A stretch of 64,000 nt of DNA from Enterococcus mundtii (GCF_013394305.1 NZ_AP019810.1:1867501-1931500), one strand, 5' to 3'; positions 8,636-17,820 are shown, counted from the stretch's first letter. Notes: generated by a model from the sequence alone, not told the origin. Translations and numbers: made by a program.

Positions 8636-9674
8636 TGCGCCGACCATATTTTGATAATGGGATGTCTCTGGCTTCGCACCATTCTTTGACCGGGCCAGAA
8701 AAAATCAAGGATTGTTTGGTTAAATCACTTGTTTTTGTTGCACCGACCATAGCATAGAGCATTCGTAGTTCTTCTTGCCACTGTGCCATAAGAGCAATCG
8801 TCTCCTCAATCCCGTGTGTCATGTAGTGCGTCAAGATCGTTCCGGAAATCCCTACAGCGTTCGCACCAAGACACAATGCTTTAAAGATATCATAAGCATT
8901 TCGTATGCCACCCGAAGCAATGATTTCGGCGGCTGTATTTGCTTCGTTCGCTTCAAGTAAGGAGGACACAGTAGATTGCCCCCAATCCGTCAAATAAGCC
9001 AATTCACGTTTTTTACGACGAGCATTTTCGATTTGTGTGAAGCTTGTTCCGCTACGTCCACTGACGTCAATCGTCTTGATACCTAGTTCAGACAGTTCAA
9101 TGATGGTCTCCCTCGTCATCCCAAAGCCCACTTCTTTTACGATCACTGGCACATCAAGAGTTTGTTGGATTTCTGAGATCAGTTCTTTCCACTGCGAAAA
9201 ATCGCGATCCCCTTCAGGCATGACTAATTCTTGTGGTGCATTTAAATGGATCTGTAACGCATCCGCTTGGAAGAGTGCTACAGCTTCTTGGGCACGTGCG
9301 ACAGAAGTACCAGCACCGACATTCGCTAAAATCTTCCCTTCAGGATAGACATCTCGCATCACCGTATAAGAATTTGCCAAGGAAGGATCTTTCAAGGCGG
9401 CGCTGACAGAACCGGTAGCAACCATCAATCCAGCACTTTTAGCAATCTGTGCAAGGTCATGATTGATCTTTTTTGTTTTTTCACTACCGCCAGTCATGGC
9501 ATTGATATAGAAAGGACTAGAAAGAGTAAAACCTGCAACTTCTGTCTTCAAAGACACTTCATCGACCTTGCTTTGTGGAAGTGGATGATGGACAAGTCGA
9601 ACGAAGTCAAATTCATTTATTTGTTTGTTGTGAAATGCTTTAGCTAATGATACATGTTCATCTTTTCGATTCAT
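8631..9674 (-). CDS. fni: Type 2 isopentenyl-diphosphate delta-isomerase
   Basis: A 347-residue FMN- and NADPH-dependent isomerase interconverting isopentenyl and dimethylallyl diphosphate. It shows the type 2 IDI pattern: YINAMTGGSEKT near residue 57, the QIHLNAPQELVMPEG segment, VIVKEVGFGM and the FMN/phosphate-binding SGGIRNAYDIFKAL. The type 1 Nudix motif is absent. The gene overlaps mvaK2 by 4 bp (ATGA), the usual translational coupling, and is the last gene of the mevalonate operon. It ends at the terminator shared with kduD. Confidence 0.95.
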   Translation of the reverse strand: MNRKDEHVSLAKAFHNKQINEFDFVRLVHHPLPQSKVDEVSLKTEVAGFTLSSPFYINAMTGGSEKTKKINHDLAQIAKSAGLMVATGSVSAALKDPSLANSYTVMRDVYPEGKILANVGAGTSVARAQEAVALFQADALQIHLNAPQELVMPEGDRDFSQWKELISEIQQTLDVPVIVKEVGFGMTRETIIELSELGIKTIDVSGRSGTSFTQIENARRKKRELAYLTDWGQSTVSSLLEANEANTAAEIIASGGIRNAYDIFKALCLGANAVGISGTILTHYMTHGIEETIALMAQWQEELRMLYAMVGATKTSDLTKQSLIFSGPVKEWCEARDIPLSKYGRRK

Positions 9675-10756
9675 AACTTGTCCTCTTTCTGTTGATGGTA
9701 GACATGTAATGGAAGCGGGGTGATTTCAGCTTCTTCCCAAGCACTCATCAGTGGAAGGATACCTGATTTTTGGTCCACGATCACGATGCCACAATCCCCA
9801 CCGCCAGCGCCAGAAGATTTCGCCGCGCCTTCAAATTGTTCAGCTAAACAACACAGTTTATTTAATGCTGGTGTTTCAATCAACACGCCAGTGATGGCAG
9901 ACAGATCACGCAATAATTCACGATTTTTACGAATCATTTCTTGGATCAAAGCAACGTCGTTTTCTTTAAAACCTTGGATCATCGTGTTGACGCAAAGCGT
10001 ACTATCTTCAAGGAATTGTTGATACGCCGCCATTTTATCTTCACGAGAGCGATGTACTTGGTCCACTAAGTCGGAAGTAGAGGCAGGACTACCAGTCCAA
10101 CCAATCAATAAACGGAGATCTTCCGGAGTGTGTAAGGATTCAATAGATAAACCAGGCCAATCGAGCGCTAATAATTCACTGATCGTTTTACTTGATTCTT
10201 GTTCTTTGAGCCATTGGTGGTCAAAAGTGGAGAAGGCGATCCAACCACCATAACAGCTAGCCGCAATATCACCACAAGAACCATTGTCTTGGACAGCTAG
10301 ATTAGCTAAGGCTGCAATTTTAAAAATCTCAAGCTGAGATAAATTCAGTGCATAAAATTGGTTCAATGCTCGTACAGTCGCTACCGCTACTGCGCCACTA
10401 GAACCTAGTCCATACTTCCTACCATTTGAGCTATCTAATTCACTGGTTACCTTCAAGTCATAAAATGAAAGAAGAATGTTTTTTTCCTGTGCATATTTCT
10501 CAGTTAAACGTATAGCAGCAAGGATATAATGGAACGGGTTTTCACGGATATCTAGAATGAGTTCGCCTTTTCGTCTTGTCCAACGCACAGGCATTTCGCT
10601 ATATTGTGCAGATTGGATACTCCCGACTTTCCGAGCAGCTTTCACTGTTACTGTGACGAATTGATCGACTGCCACGATGATTGCAGGATGCCCCGTTTCG
10701 ACAACTGCGTATTCTCCAGCGATATAAAGTTTTCCAGGTGCAGATACTTCAACCAT
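9671..10756 (-). CDS. mvaK2: Phosphomevalonate kinase
   Basis: A 361-residue GHMP kinase phosphorylating 5-phosphomevalonate. The ATP-binding loop is KYGLGSSGAVAVATVRAL (residues about 113-130), the N-terminal substrate strand is VSAPGKLYIAGEYAVVE, and the C-terminal GHMP motif is AAKSSGAGGGDCGIV. It lies between mvaD and fni in the operon mvaK1-mvaD-mvaK2-fni that is standard in enterococci, staphylococci and streptococci. Spacing is 12 bp from mvaD with a GGGAGA site, and it overlaps fni by 4 bp. Confidence 0.95.
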   Translation of the reverse strand: MVEVSAPGKLYIAGEYAVVETGHPAIIVAVDQFVTVTVKAARKVGSIQSAQYSEMPVRWTRRKGELILDIRENPFHYILAAIRLTEKYAQEKNILLSFYDLKVTSELDSSNGRKYGLGSSGAVAVATVRALNQFYALNLSQLEIFKIAALANLAVQDNGSCGDIAASCYGGWIAFSTFDHQWLKEQESSKTISELLALDWPGLSIESLHTPEDLRLLIGWTGSPASTSDLVDQVHRSREDKMAAYQQFLEDSTLCVNTMIQGFKENDVALIQEMIRKNRELLRDLSAITGVLIETPALNKLCCLAEQFEGAAKSSGAGGGDCGIVIVDQKSGILPLMSAWEEAEITPLPLHVYHQQKEDKL

Positions 10757-10768
10757 AACAATCTCCCT

Positions 10769-11746
10769 TTATTCAATAATCGTGATTCCTTGCCCAGCAT
10801 GAGCAAGAATCACTTGTTGACGACTAAATAATTCAATGAATTTTGCTTGAACAGCCGTTTGATTTTTCTTTTCAACTAATACTTTGACGTTTGGGCCTGC
10901 ATCCATCGTGAAATAGCAAGGAATGCCTGAAGCACGTAGTTCACGAACCGTTTGCATCGCCTTCAGACTATCTGGAGACCAGTAGGTGAAGGGTGGATTA
11001 GCCGCTAACGTGGTGCCGTGCATTTTTAACCCATTTCGCTCCATGATTTCGCCCATTTTTTGGAACGATTTTTCAGCGATTGCTTGTTTCAGCTCCCGTA
11101 GATCTGTTTCGACTGAATCAAGCCACCCTTGATAAAAATGTGAAGTTTTCACTGTTCGGCGCATTCCATCACGACTAGATACATCTTTTTGTTGATCATT
11201 GATCAATACAAATACCATGGCGAGTTCGTCTTCAAATCCATTAGAAGGGATTTGTTGCGCATATGAAGTTTGGTCATCATGCCCTTTTTCCCATTCCACG
11301 AAGCCACCAAAAATACTACGACAAGCAGAGCCAGAGCCGCGACGAGCTAGTCTGGACAGGGATTGTTTATCCAATTCTAGTCCTAGGGCTTCATTACAGG
11401 CGCCGGCTAACGCAGCTAGACCGCTTGCAGAGGAAGCTAACCCTGCGGCTGTTGGAACAAAGTTATGGCTGATCACTTTTGCGCGTTTGTTTGTATTCGC
11501 TTGTATGCGTACAAGATCAAGGAAGCGACTGACTTTTTTGGTGGCTGCTTCTGTTTGTAATTCATGATCTAAATAGAACAGATCGTCTGTGAACGAATCT
11601 GAAAAAATCACTTCGGTTTCTGTGTAGAAAGCATCGAGAGTGAGAGATAAACTGTTGTTCATCGGAAGAATCAATTCTTCATTTTTTTTGCCCCAATATT
11701 TGATCAAGGCGATATTTGTATAAGCACGGGCTTTACCACTAAGCAT
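10769..11746 (-). CDS. mvaD: Diphosphomevalonate decarboxylase
   Basis: A 325-residue GHMP-superfamily enzyme producing isopentenyl diphosphate by ATP-dependent decarboxylation. Typical motifs are ALIKYWGKKNEELILPMNNS at the N-terminus, the phosphate loop PTAAGLASSASGLAALA, and SRLARRGSGSACRSIFGGFVEW, which carries the family's conserved Arg and Ser. The C-terminal FTMDAGPNVKVL is also characteristic. The ATG lies inside the end of mvaK1, an 8-bp overlap, so translation is coupled. Length matches the bacterial family. Confidence 0.96.
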   Translation of the reverse strand: MLSGKARAYTNIALIKYWGKKNEELILPMNNSLSLTLDAFYTETEVIFSDSFTDDLFYLDHELQTEAATKKVSRFLDLVRIQANTNKRAKVISHNFVPTAAGLASSASGLAALAGACNEALGLELDKQSLSRLARRGSGSACRSIFGGFVEWEKGHDDQTSYAQQIPSNGFEDELAMVFVLINDQQKDVSSRDGMRRTVKTSHFYQGWLDSVETDLRELKQAIAEKSFQKMGEIMERNGLKMHGTTLAANPPFTYWSPDSLKAMQTVRELRASGIPCYFTMDAGPNVKVLVEKKNQTAVQAKFIELFSRQQVILAHAGQGITIIE

Positions 11747-12686
11747 AGGTATGTACTCCTAATCCTTGAATCCAAGTTTCAGCTGCGCCTGCTTGTATTA
11801 GTGCGTGGCTGATTTCTTGAGCTTCTGTTTTTGTTTGTGCTAAGGCAATCATACATCCACCACGTCCGCCACCGGTCAATTTTGCTCCTAAAGCGCCAGC
11901 AGCACGTGCGGTAGCGATCAGAGTATCTAAAAAGTCATTACTGATCGTCAAACTTTTTAGAATGCGCTGGGCATCATTCATTGCTTCAGCTAACTTTTCT
12001 GGCGAATTGTCGATAATTGCTTTTTTAGCTTGTTTCGTCAAGTATCCTAGTTGTTGGATTTTTTGTCCAGTTTTCTGCGCATCTTTCTCAAAAAGGTGTG
12101 CGACATCTTTCACCGCTGCACGTGTTTGTCCTTTGATTCCCGTATCAGCGACAATCAAGAAAGCATCGATATTCAACGCAAAATAATCAAAAGGATGGCC
12201 TTTTGTAAAATAAATCGGTTCGAATCCACTTGTTGCGGCAGCATCGATTCCACTGGGGTTTCCATGTGCGATTTTTTCAGAAACTTGCACATGCGCCAAT
12301 AATTGTTCTCGTGATAATGGCAACTCATAGGCGGAATAAAAAGCTCGTGTGATCGCAGTAGCTACGGCTGCACTGGAACCCATTCCACGTTCTGCAGGGA
12401 TGGTGCTTTCAATCGTTAAACGCAAGGTGTCTTGCACATGGTAGTGAGTTTTCAGACCAGCAATCAGCTGTTTGATATTATTCAACGCATGTGGTGCATC
12501 ATGTAAATTTCCTATATAGTAGGAAGAAATAAGTTGATCTTTATTGAATGATTGGAGTGCTTCAAGTGTAGCTGTTACTTTTGTTGCATAAAACGGAAAG
12601 GCAATGGCAGGCTCGCCGTAAACGACAGCATGCTCACCCATTAAAATCAGTTTTCCACTCGATTCCCCTTGGCCATGAATTGCCAT
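11739..12686 (-). CDS. mvaK1: Mevalonate kinase
   Basis: A 315-residue GHMP kinase catalysing the first phosphorylation of mevalonate. Residues 10-26 (GKLILMGEHAVVYGEPA) form the N-terminal substrate strand, the ATP loop is PAERGMGSSAAVATAI, and the GHMP C-terminal motif is KLTGGGRGGCMIAL. It is the first gene of the mevalonate operon; a GAAGGAG site precedes the ATG. The operon covers mevalonate to IPP/DMAPP. The upstream enzymes (HMG-CoA synthase and reductase) are not in this window. Confidence 0.96.
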   Translation of the reverse strand: MAIHGQGESSGKLILMGEHAVVYGEPAIAFPFYATKVTATLEALQSFNKDQLISSYYIGNLHDAPHALNNIKQLIAGLKTHYHVQDTLRLTIESTIPAERGMGSSAAVATAITRAFYSAYELPLSREQLLAHVQVSEKIAHGNPSGIDAAATSGFEPIYFTKGHPFDYFALNIDAFLIVADTGIKGQTRAAVKDVAHLFEKDAQKTGQKIQQLGYLTKQAKKAIIDNSPEKLAEAMNDAQRILKSLTISNDFLDTLIATARAAGALGAKLTGGGRGGCMIALAQTKTEAQEISHALIQAGAAETWIQGLGVHTYA

Positions 12687-12740
12687 AATACAACTCCTTC
12701 TTTTCCTCTAAGAGTAGCTTTTTAACAAAAAATAAAGCGC

Positions 12741-12769
12741 CTATTACTATGTGCGCAATGTTTGTCCAA
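12741..12769 (-). promoter_or_regulatory. Possible promoter of the mevalonate operon
   Basis: On the minus strand, TTGGAC (12764-12769) and TAATAG (12741-12746) are separated by 17 bp, about 55 bp upstream of the mvaK1 ATG. The match to consensus is moderate. No other good pair was seen in the 296-bp divergent gap between mvaK1 and the kinase gene. Confidence 0.4.
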
Positions 12770-12899
12770 AAAAACAGTCCTTCTTTATTTTACTAAAACC
12801 AGTCAAGAAGTAAAATAAAGAATACGATTTCTCGACAAAAAACGTGATTTTCTTAATAAAATTTTGATTTTTCATAGGAAAGAATCTTGTCGATTTCGT

Positions 12900-12928
12900 T
12901 TGACACCACAAGATATTGGGGTTATATT
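12900..12928 (+). promoter_or_regulatory. Sigma-A promoter of the deoxynucleoside kinase gene
   Basis: TTGACA (12900-12905), a 17-bp spacer, then TATATT (12923-12928). This is a near-consensus sigma-A promoter 55 bp upstream of the kinase ATG. Confidence 0.8.
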
Positions 12929-12982
12929 TAGAAACATGAGAAAAAAACACTGTATTTAGTGGGAGAAGTGAGTTGGAGGGAA

Positions 12983-13639
12983 ATGAGTGTGATTGTTTTA
13001 GCAGGAACGATAGGAGCAGGGAAATCAAGCTTAACAAAAATGATTGCTGACCATTTTAAGAGTCAGGCGTTTTACGAATCAATCGATGACAACGAAGTAT
13101 TGCCTTTGTTTTATGCAAACCCTGAACAATATGCGTTTTTATTGCAAATTTATTTTTTGAATAAGCGATTTGCAAGTATCAAGCAAGCGATGCAAGAGGA
13201 TAACAATGTGTTAGATCGTTCGATTTATGAAGATTCATTATTATTTCATTTAAATGCAGATCTTGGTCGAGCGACAGCGACAGAAGTCCAAGTCTACGAT
13301 GAATTATTGGCGAACATGATGGAAGAATTGCCCTATGCGGCATCGAAAAAACATCCCGATCTATTGGTTCATATTCGCGTATCTTTTTCAACCATGTTAG
13401 AACGGATCGAAAAAAGAGGGCGGGCATATGAACAACTTTCTTTTGACCCTAGTCTCTATGAGTATTATCAAGAATTGAATCGCCGTTATGATGAATGGTA
13501 TGAAGCTTACGATGAAAGTCCTAAGATCCAAATCGACGGTGACTGTTTGAACTTTGTGGAAGATGAAGCAGCTAGAGTACAAGTGTTACAAATGATTGAA
13601 GAAAAACTAATGGAGATCCGTGAAGAAGTCAGCATATAA
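12983..13639 (+). CDS. Deoxynucleoside kinase (deoxyguanosine/deoxyadenosine kinase family)
   Basis: A 218-residue P-loop kinase of the dNK/dCK/dGK family, which salvages deoxynucleosides to monophosphates. The Walker A is LAGTIGAGKSSL (residues 5-16), the ERS/DRS motif is LDRSIYEDSL near residue 75 (nucleoside binding and catalysis), and the lid Arg region is RIEKRGRAYEQL. The ATG at 12983 has TTGGAGGG upstream; the GTG at 12959 gives only an unsupported extension. It is monocistronic, with its own promoter and a downstream hairpin. Exact base specificity cannot be read from the sequence. Confidence 0.9.
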   Translation: MSVIVLAGTIGAGKSSLTKMIADHFKSQAFYESIDDNEVLPLFYANPEQYAFLLQIYFLNKRFASIKQAMQEDNNVLDRSIYEDSLLFHLNADLGRATATEVQVYDELLANMMEELPYAASKKHPDLLVHIRVSFSTMLERIEKRGRAYEQLSFDPSLYEYYQELNRRYDEWYEAYDESPKIQIDGDCLNFVEDEAARVQVLQMIEEKLMEIREEVSI

Positions 13640-13690
13640 AAAATGTTCTGACTTAAGTGGAACTTTGAATTGTCCGAATAAAAAATCACA

Positions 13691-13725
13691 AAAAAGAGGC
13701 AACCACAAATGAGTGATTGCCTCTT
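13691..13725 (-). terminator. Terminator between the kinase gene and LPMO A
   Basis: Stem AAGAGGCAA (13694-13702) with TTGCCTCTT (13717-13725). The A-run on its left becomes a T-run on the minus strand, so it terminates the LPMO gene ending at 13772. It may also stop the convergent kinase transcript. Confidence 0.8.
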
Positions 13726-13771
13726 GCTTATTTGAATCGTTGTTTAGTCGAATAAAGGGTAGTGAGTTGAT

Positions 13772-15169
13772 TTATTTAGGGTAGAATAATGAGTGAGCAA
13801 TGCCTGGTGCCCAGTTTGTATCACCGTAGTTCAAGTGAGACTGCCAAGTAATATAAGTCACACCATTGTGGACAACTTCTTCACCGGCTGTATAAGAAAC
13901 AGGTGAGAAGAAGCTACCTACTGTCCATTGACGTCCAGTAACGACTTCACCGCCGCCGTTTCCGCCATCGCCACCATTTTCGTCACCGCCGCCATTTTCA
14001 TCGCGATCAGTTGTGATTGTTAATGTGTTACTTGCATCTGAAACATCGCCTTCATTGCTGATTGCGCGTACTACAAATGAGTATTGTGTCTCAGCTTTTA
14101 AGCCTTCTACTTCAAAAACAGTTTCAGTTGTTGAACCAATTACTTGGCCATCACGCAAGATTTCGTATTCTTTGATTCCTTTTGAGTGAGTAGAAGCTCC
14201 CCACATCAATGAAACGCTAGAACTTGTCTGACCCATTGAGTGTAAGTGGCTAGGTGCAGTTGGTTTTTCTTCTGTAGTTTCAGATAAAGTTGTAACAGAT
14301 AAAGCTGTTCTTTCAGAAACTAGCCCTGTTTGTCCAACTGCTTCGATTTCATATTTATATGTAGTTTCTGCAGTTAGGTTTTGATCGCTGAAATCTGGTG
14401 AAGCTGTGTTTCCTAATAATTGACCATCACGGTAAACGTTGAATGATGAAGCATTTGCTTGTCCATCCCAAGTCAATTGAGTTGTTGAAGAAGTTACATT
14501 AGTAGTACGAACGTTACGTGGTGCTGTTGGTGCTACTGGAATTGCTGAATCACCTTTCAAGTTCACATCGATTACTTGGTAGAATGCCATTGCTGTATCA
14601 TCTACATCCCAAACAGCTAGAACAACATGGTAACCAAGACGGTCATTAGGGATGTTCACTAAGTGTGATGGATTTGTTGAAGCTTGAGCCCCACCATGGT
14701 TGATCGTTGTTAACAATTCAAAATCGCTACGATCTAATTGATCGTTTGGATTCCAATCTGCTTTTGTGATATAGTAATGCCATTTAGTTGTAGGGTGAGT
14801 CGCGGTATAACGCCAAGTAAATGTATTAGGACCTGTGTTCAAATCTTGTTTTGTCCACATGGTCGAAGTTTGACGGTCTAAGTTGAAGTTGTTTCCAACA
14901 GCACCGTTTGCAGAAGCGATGCGTCCGTCAGCAGGGCCAGCTTGCGGAAAACCTTTTAATGCTTCTAATGATTGTGGTTCATAAATCACTGGACCGTATT
15001 TTGCTAATGCTGCATTATGGTTCACATTACGGTCTAAGGAACCTTGGTATGAACGACTGATCGGTGACTGCACATAACCGTGAGCTGAAGCGTCTTGTCC
15101 TCCGATAGATAAACCTACTCCTAATAAAACGCTAGAGCATAGAACTGTTGCTAAAATTTGTTTTTTCAT
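13772..15169 (-). CDS. Secreted AA10 lytic polysaccharide monooxygenase with FnIII and chitin-binding module (copy A)
   Basis: A 465-residue copper-dependent LPMO that oxidatively cleaves crystalline polysaccharide, probably chitin. A 29-residue signal peptide ends in ASA, leaving His as residue 1 (HGYVQSPISR), the first half of the copper histidine brace; the second His is in HYYITK or AQASTNPSHLV. The AA10 domain spans about residues 30-200. Two FnIII-like repeats follow (APRNVRTTNVTSSTTQLTW and APSHLHSMGQTSSSVSLMW), then an Asp/Gly/Asn-rich linker and a C-terminal CBM5/12-type module (RQWTVGSFFSPVSYTAGEEV to YGDTNWAPG). The start at 15169 is used because the earlier ATG at 15181 contains the GGAGGG ribosome binding site. 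A paralogue lies 0.8 kb upstream. Confidence 0.95.
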   Translation of the reverse strand: MKKQILATVLCSSVLLGVGLSIGGQDASAHGYVQSPISRSYQGSLDRNVNHNAALAKYGPVIYEPQSLEALKGFPQAGPADGRIASANGAVGNNFNLDRQTSTMWTKQDLNTGPNTFTWRYTATHPTTKWHYYITKADWNPNDQLDRSDFELLTTINHGGAQASTNPSHLVNIPNDRLGYHVVLAVWDVDDTAMAFYQVIDVNLKGDSAIPVAPTAPRNVRTTNVTSSTTQLTWDGQANASSFNVYRDGQLLGNTASPDFSDQNLTAETTYKYEIEAVGQTGLVSERTALSVTTLSETTEEKPTAPSHLHSMGQTSSSVSLMWGASTHSKGIKEYEILRDGQVIGSTTETVFEVEGLKAETQYSFVVRAISNEGDVSDASNTLTITTDRDENGGGDENGGDGGNGGGEVVTGRQWTVGSFFSPVSYTAGEEVVHNGVTYITWQSHLNYGDTNWAPGIAHSLFYPK

Positions 15170-15181
15170 GTTTCCCTCCAT

Positions 15182-15790
15182 AGATAAAATGATATTTTAG
15201 ATAACTAATAAGGTCGATGAGTATGACTCGTTCGATGTGCCTCGTTGTTATCTGTATTTAATATTATCAGAGAATTGCACTATTGAATAATCTGTTTATA
15301 CCGAACATTAGGTAAAATTGGGTCTTGACTTCAAATGATGGTATTTTTATCCAAAACATGAATAAATATTGTTTTAAAGGCGTTTTTGTTGTCTTTTTTA
15401 TTTGTTATTAGTTATTTGTTTTGCATAATAAATAACAAGGAAAAAATAAAAAGATAAAATTTGATTCTAATTGAGAAAGGTTGAAGTAGCGTTTATAGTT
15501 ATTTTTAACGTTTACTTATTTTTAAAATATATCTTTTTATTGGCTGTTTTATTCCTTTTTTATGGATTTGACCATCAATTTTTTGGTCTGAGATTGTGAT
15601 AGGAGCGTTCGGTCTTATTATCGAAAAAAGTCAAATTAGAATATCGTTTATTTGGATTCAAGAGTTTCGAGAGGACTAAATACCACCTCTCAAGCAATTC
15701 TATCTATTTTATCTATTTATAGAAGGAACGGGATACGAAGTGGGAGGGAATGTATTTTGCAATCTGTGATAATGGATAAGCGCTTTGAAA
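15182..15790. other. Non-coding gap between the two LPMO genes
   Basis: This AT-rich stretch holds the upstream region of LPMO A, including the 24-bp element at 15294-15317. A 75-codon open frame at 15652-15879 on the plus strand has no ribosome binding site, runs through the terminator hairpin and shows no recognisable motif, so I do not call it a gene. Confidence 0.6.
15294..15317 (-). promoter_or_regulatory. Element conserved upstream of both LPMO genes (copy A)
   Basis: GTTTATACCGA, 4 variable bases, then TAGGTAAAA. The identical arrangement is found at 17433-17456. Both lie about 120-125 bp upstream of the respective start codons. The ends (TTTATACC and GGTAAA) form an imperfect inverted repeat, as an operator would. 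Regulatory role is inferred. Confidence 0.5.
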
Positions 15791-15832
15791 AAAATAGCAC
15801 CTGTAATATTCGTCTCGAATGTTACAGGTGCT
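15791..15832 (-). terminator. Terminator of LPMO B
   Basis: 17-bp arms AGCACCTGTAATATTCG (15796-15812) and the complement (15816-15832), with a 3-nt loop and one G-T pair. The A-run at 15788-15794 gives the T-run on the minus strand. It lies about 110 bp past the LPMO B stop. Confidence 0.85.
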
Positions 15833-15940
15833 GGCTTATTTTTGAGGCAAAGAAAGTTGTTCTAGCCTCATTTTTATAGGGTTTTGTTTACGTGGAATGT
15901 TTTCTATATTATCGTTTTAATTACGTTGATAAGGTTTATT

Positions 15941-17311
15941 TTATTTAGGATAGAATAAGGCATGGGCAATTCCTGGCGCCCAGTTTGTATCACCATAGTT
16001 CAAGTGAGATTGCCAAGTGATATATGTCACACCGTTGTGAACAACTTCTTCACCGGCTGTATAAGAAACCGGTGCGAATAAGCTTCCTACTGTCCATTGA
16101 CGTCCTGGAGTGACTTCACCACCCCCGTCGCCGCCATTGTCATCGCGATCTGTCGTAATAGATAACGCATTGCTTGCATCAGATAGTTCATCCGTATTGC
16201 TGACTGCGCGAACCACGAATGAGTAGGTAGTGTTTGCAGCTAATCCAGACACTTCGTATTCTGTTTCTTTTGTTGAACCAATCAATTGATTGTTACGGTA
16301 GATGTTGTATTGTTTGATTCCTTTTGAATGAGTAGAAGCGCCCCACATCAATGAAACACTTGAACTTGTTTGACCCATCGAGTGTAAGTGAGTTGGTGTA
16401 GTTGGTTTTTCTTGTGTATTTTCTGTTGTAGTTTTTACTGTCAAAGCTGTTTTAGCAGAGACTAAGCCAGTTTGTCCAACTGCTTCGATTTCATAATTAT
16501 AAGATGTATCCGCAGTTAAGTTTGTATCACTGAAATCTGGTGTTGTTGTGTTTCCAAGCAATACGCCATCACGGTAAACGTTGTAAGAGGCTGTATTCGC
16601 TTGGCTGTTCCAAGCTAATTGGACAGTTGAAGAAGTCACATTCGTCGCACGAACGTTTTGTGGTGCTGTTGGTGCTACTGGAATTGCTGAATCACCTTTC
16701 AAGTTGACGTCGACTACTTGATAGAATGCAGCGCCTGTGTCATGGATATCCCAAACAGCTAGAACGACATGGTAACCAAGCCGATCCTTTGGTATATTCA
16801 CTGAATGCGATGGATTAGTCGAAGCTTGTGCCCCGTGATGATCGATAGTTGCTAATAATTCCAAATCGCTACGTTTTAAGGGCTCATTTGGGTTCCAACC
16901 TACTTTAGTAATATAATAATGCCATTTAGTGGTACGGTGAGATTGTGTATAACGCCATCTGAATGTATTCACACCAGTATCTAAGTTTTGTTTTGTCCAC
17001 ATCGTTTCTGTTTGGTTATCTAGTAAGAAGCTTCCTCCAACTGCACCATTTGCAGAAGCGATGCGTCCGTCAGCAGGGCCAGCTGCTGGGAAGCCTTTAG
17101 CAGTTTCTAATGATTGTGGTTCATAAATCACTGGACCATATTTTGCTGCTGCAGCGGATAAATTAACATTACGGTCTAAGTGTCCTTGATACGCACGACT
17201 GATCGGTGATTCGACATAACCGTGAGCAGAAGCGTCTTGTTCCCCAATCGTTAAGCTTGCTCCAAATAAAATCCCCGAGCATAAAACTGTACCAAAAATT
17301 TGTTTTTTCAT
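15941..17311 (-). CDS. Secreted AA10 lytic polysaccharide monooxygenase with FnIII and chitin-binding module (copy B)
   Basis: A 456-residue paralogue of the adjacent LPMO with the same architecture: signal peptide to ASA, His1 in HGYVESPISRAYQ, an AA10 catalytic domain, two FnIII-like repeats, a shorter Asp/Gly linker and the C-terminal CBM5/12-type module ending in WAPGIAHALFYPK. The start at 17311 has TTTCCTCC on the opposite strand (GGAGGAAA) immediately upstream; the ATG at 17323 lies before that site. Compared with copy A the linker is about 10 residues shorter and the catalytic domain has several substitutions around LLDNQTETMW and GAAFYQV. It is probably the product of tandem duplication, possibly with divergent substrate preference. 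Confidence 0.95.
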   Translation of the reverse strand: MKKQIFGTVLCSGILFGASLTIGEQDASAHGYVESPISRAYQGHLDRNVNLSAAAAKYGPVIYEPQSLETAKGFPAAGPADGRIASANGAVGGSFLLDNQTETMWTKQNLDTGVNTFRWRYTQSHRTTKWHYYITKVGWNPNEPLKRSDLELLATIDHHGAQASTNPSHSVNIPKDRLGYHVVLAVWDIHDTGAAFYQVVDVNLKGDSAIPVAPTAPQNVRATNVTSSTVQLAWNSQANTASYNVYRDGVLLGNTTTPDFSDTNLTADTSYNYEIEAVGQTGLVSAKTALTVKTTTENTQEKPTTPTHLHSMGQTSSSVSLMWGASTHSKGIKQYNIYRNNQLIGSTKETEYEVSGLAANTTYSFVVRAVSNTDELSDASNALSITTDRDDNGGDGGGEVTPGRQWTVGSLFAPVSYTAGEEVVHNGVTYITWQSHLNYGDTNWAPGIAHALFYPK

Positions 17312-17432
17312 TTTTTCCTCCATATGTAAATAAGATTTAGATAACGAATAATAAAAAACGAATTTCGTAATTATCTCTCTTTTGTGTTATCTGGGATTAA
17401 GATTATCAAATAAAATGAATAGTTACGAATCA

Positions 17433-17456
17433 GTTTATACCGATGTGTAGGTAAAA
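17433..17456 (-). promoter_or_regulatory. Element conserved upstream of both LPMO genes (copy B)
   Basis: GTTTATACCGA-TGTG-TAGGTAAAA, matching 15294-15317 at 20 of 24 positions, at a similar distance from the start codon. The surrounding 120 bp also share shorter blocks (for example TTAGATAAC and GTTATCTG), which suggests the promoter was duplicated with the gene. Confidence 0.5.
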
Positions 17457-17768
17457 AAATGATAGAAACATAAATAGTATGATTTGTTATAACGTTGATT
17501 TTTTAAGGATGTAGGTACCATATTTGGAAAATGAGAACATTTTTTTATAAAAAAATATTTCTTGGGATTAAGAATTGAATGATTTTGTTCAGATTCTATT
17601 TTAGTTATCTTAAAATAAAAGAAGTGAAATTATATAAAACGTAAATGAGGTAGTAGCAGAAGGGTGACAGATTCGATTGGTGATAAGGGAAGTAACAAAA
17701 ATATCTAATTGCTGAGCTGTATGAGAAGAAGAACTGCTACGATTAAATAGAAAAAAGTGAAGAAATGA

Positions 17769-17797
17769 TTGACAAAAAGAAATAGATTTGGTATGAT
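17769..17797 (+). promoter_or_regulatory. Promoter of the infC-rpmI-rplT operon
   Basis: TTGACA (17769-17774), a 17-bp spacer, then TATGAT (17792-17797). It is a strong sigma-A promoter about 185 bp upstream of infC, leaving room for a regulatory leader. The 310 bp between LPMO B's upstream element and this promoter show nothing I can name. Confidence 0.85.
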
Positions 17798-17820
17798 AAT
17801 TAAGTTGAGAAATAAAAGCA

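Noticed and set aside
15652-15879. 75-codon frame between the LPMO genes
   Set aside because: It has no ribosome binding site and runs through the LPMO B terminator hairpin; no domain-like sequence.
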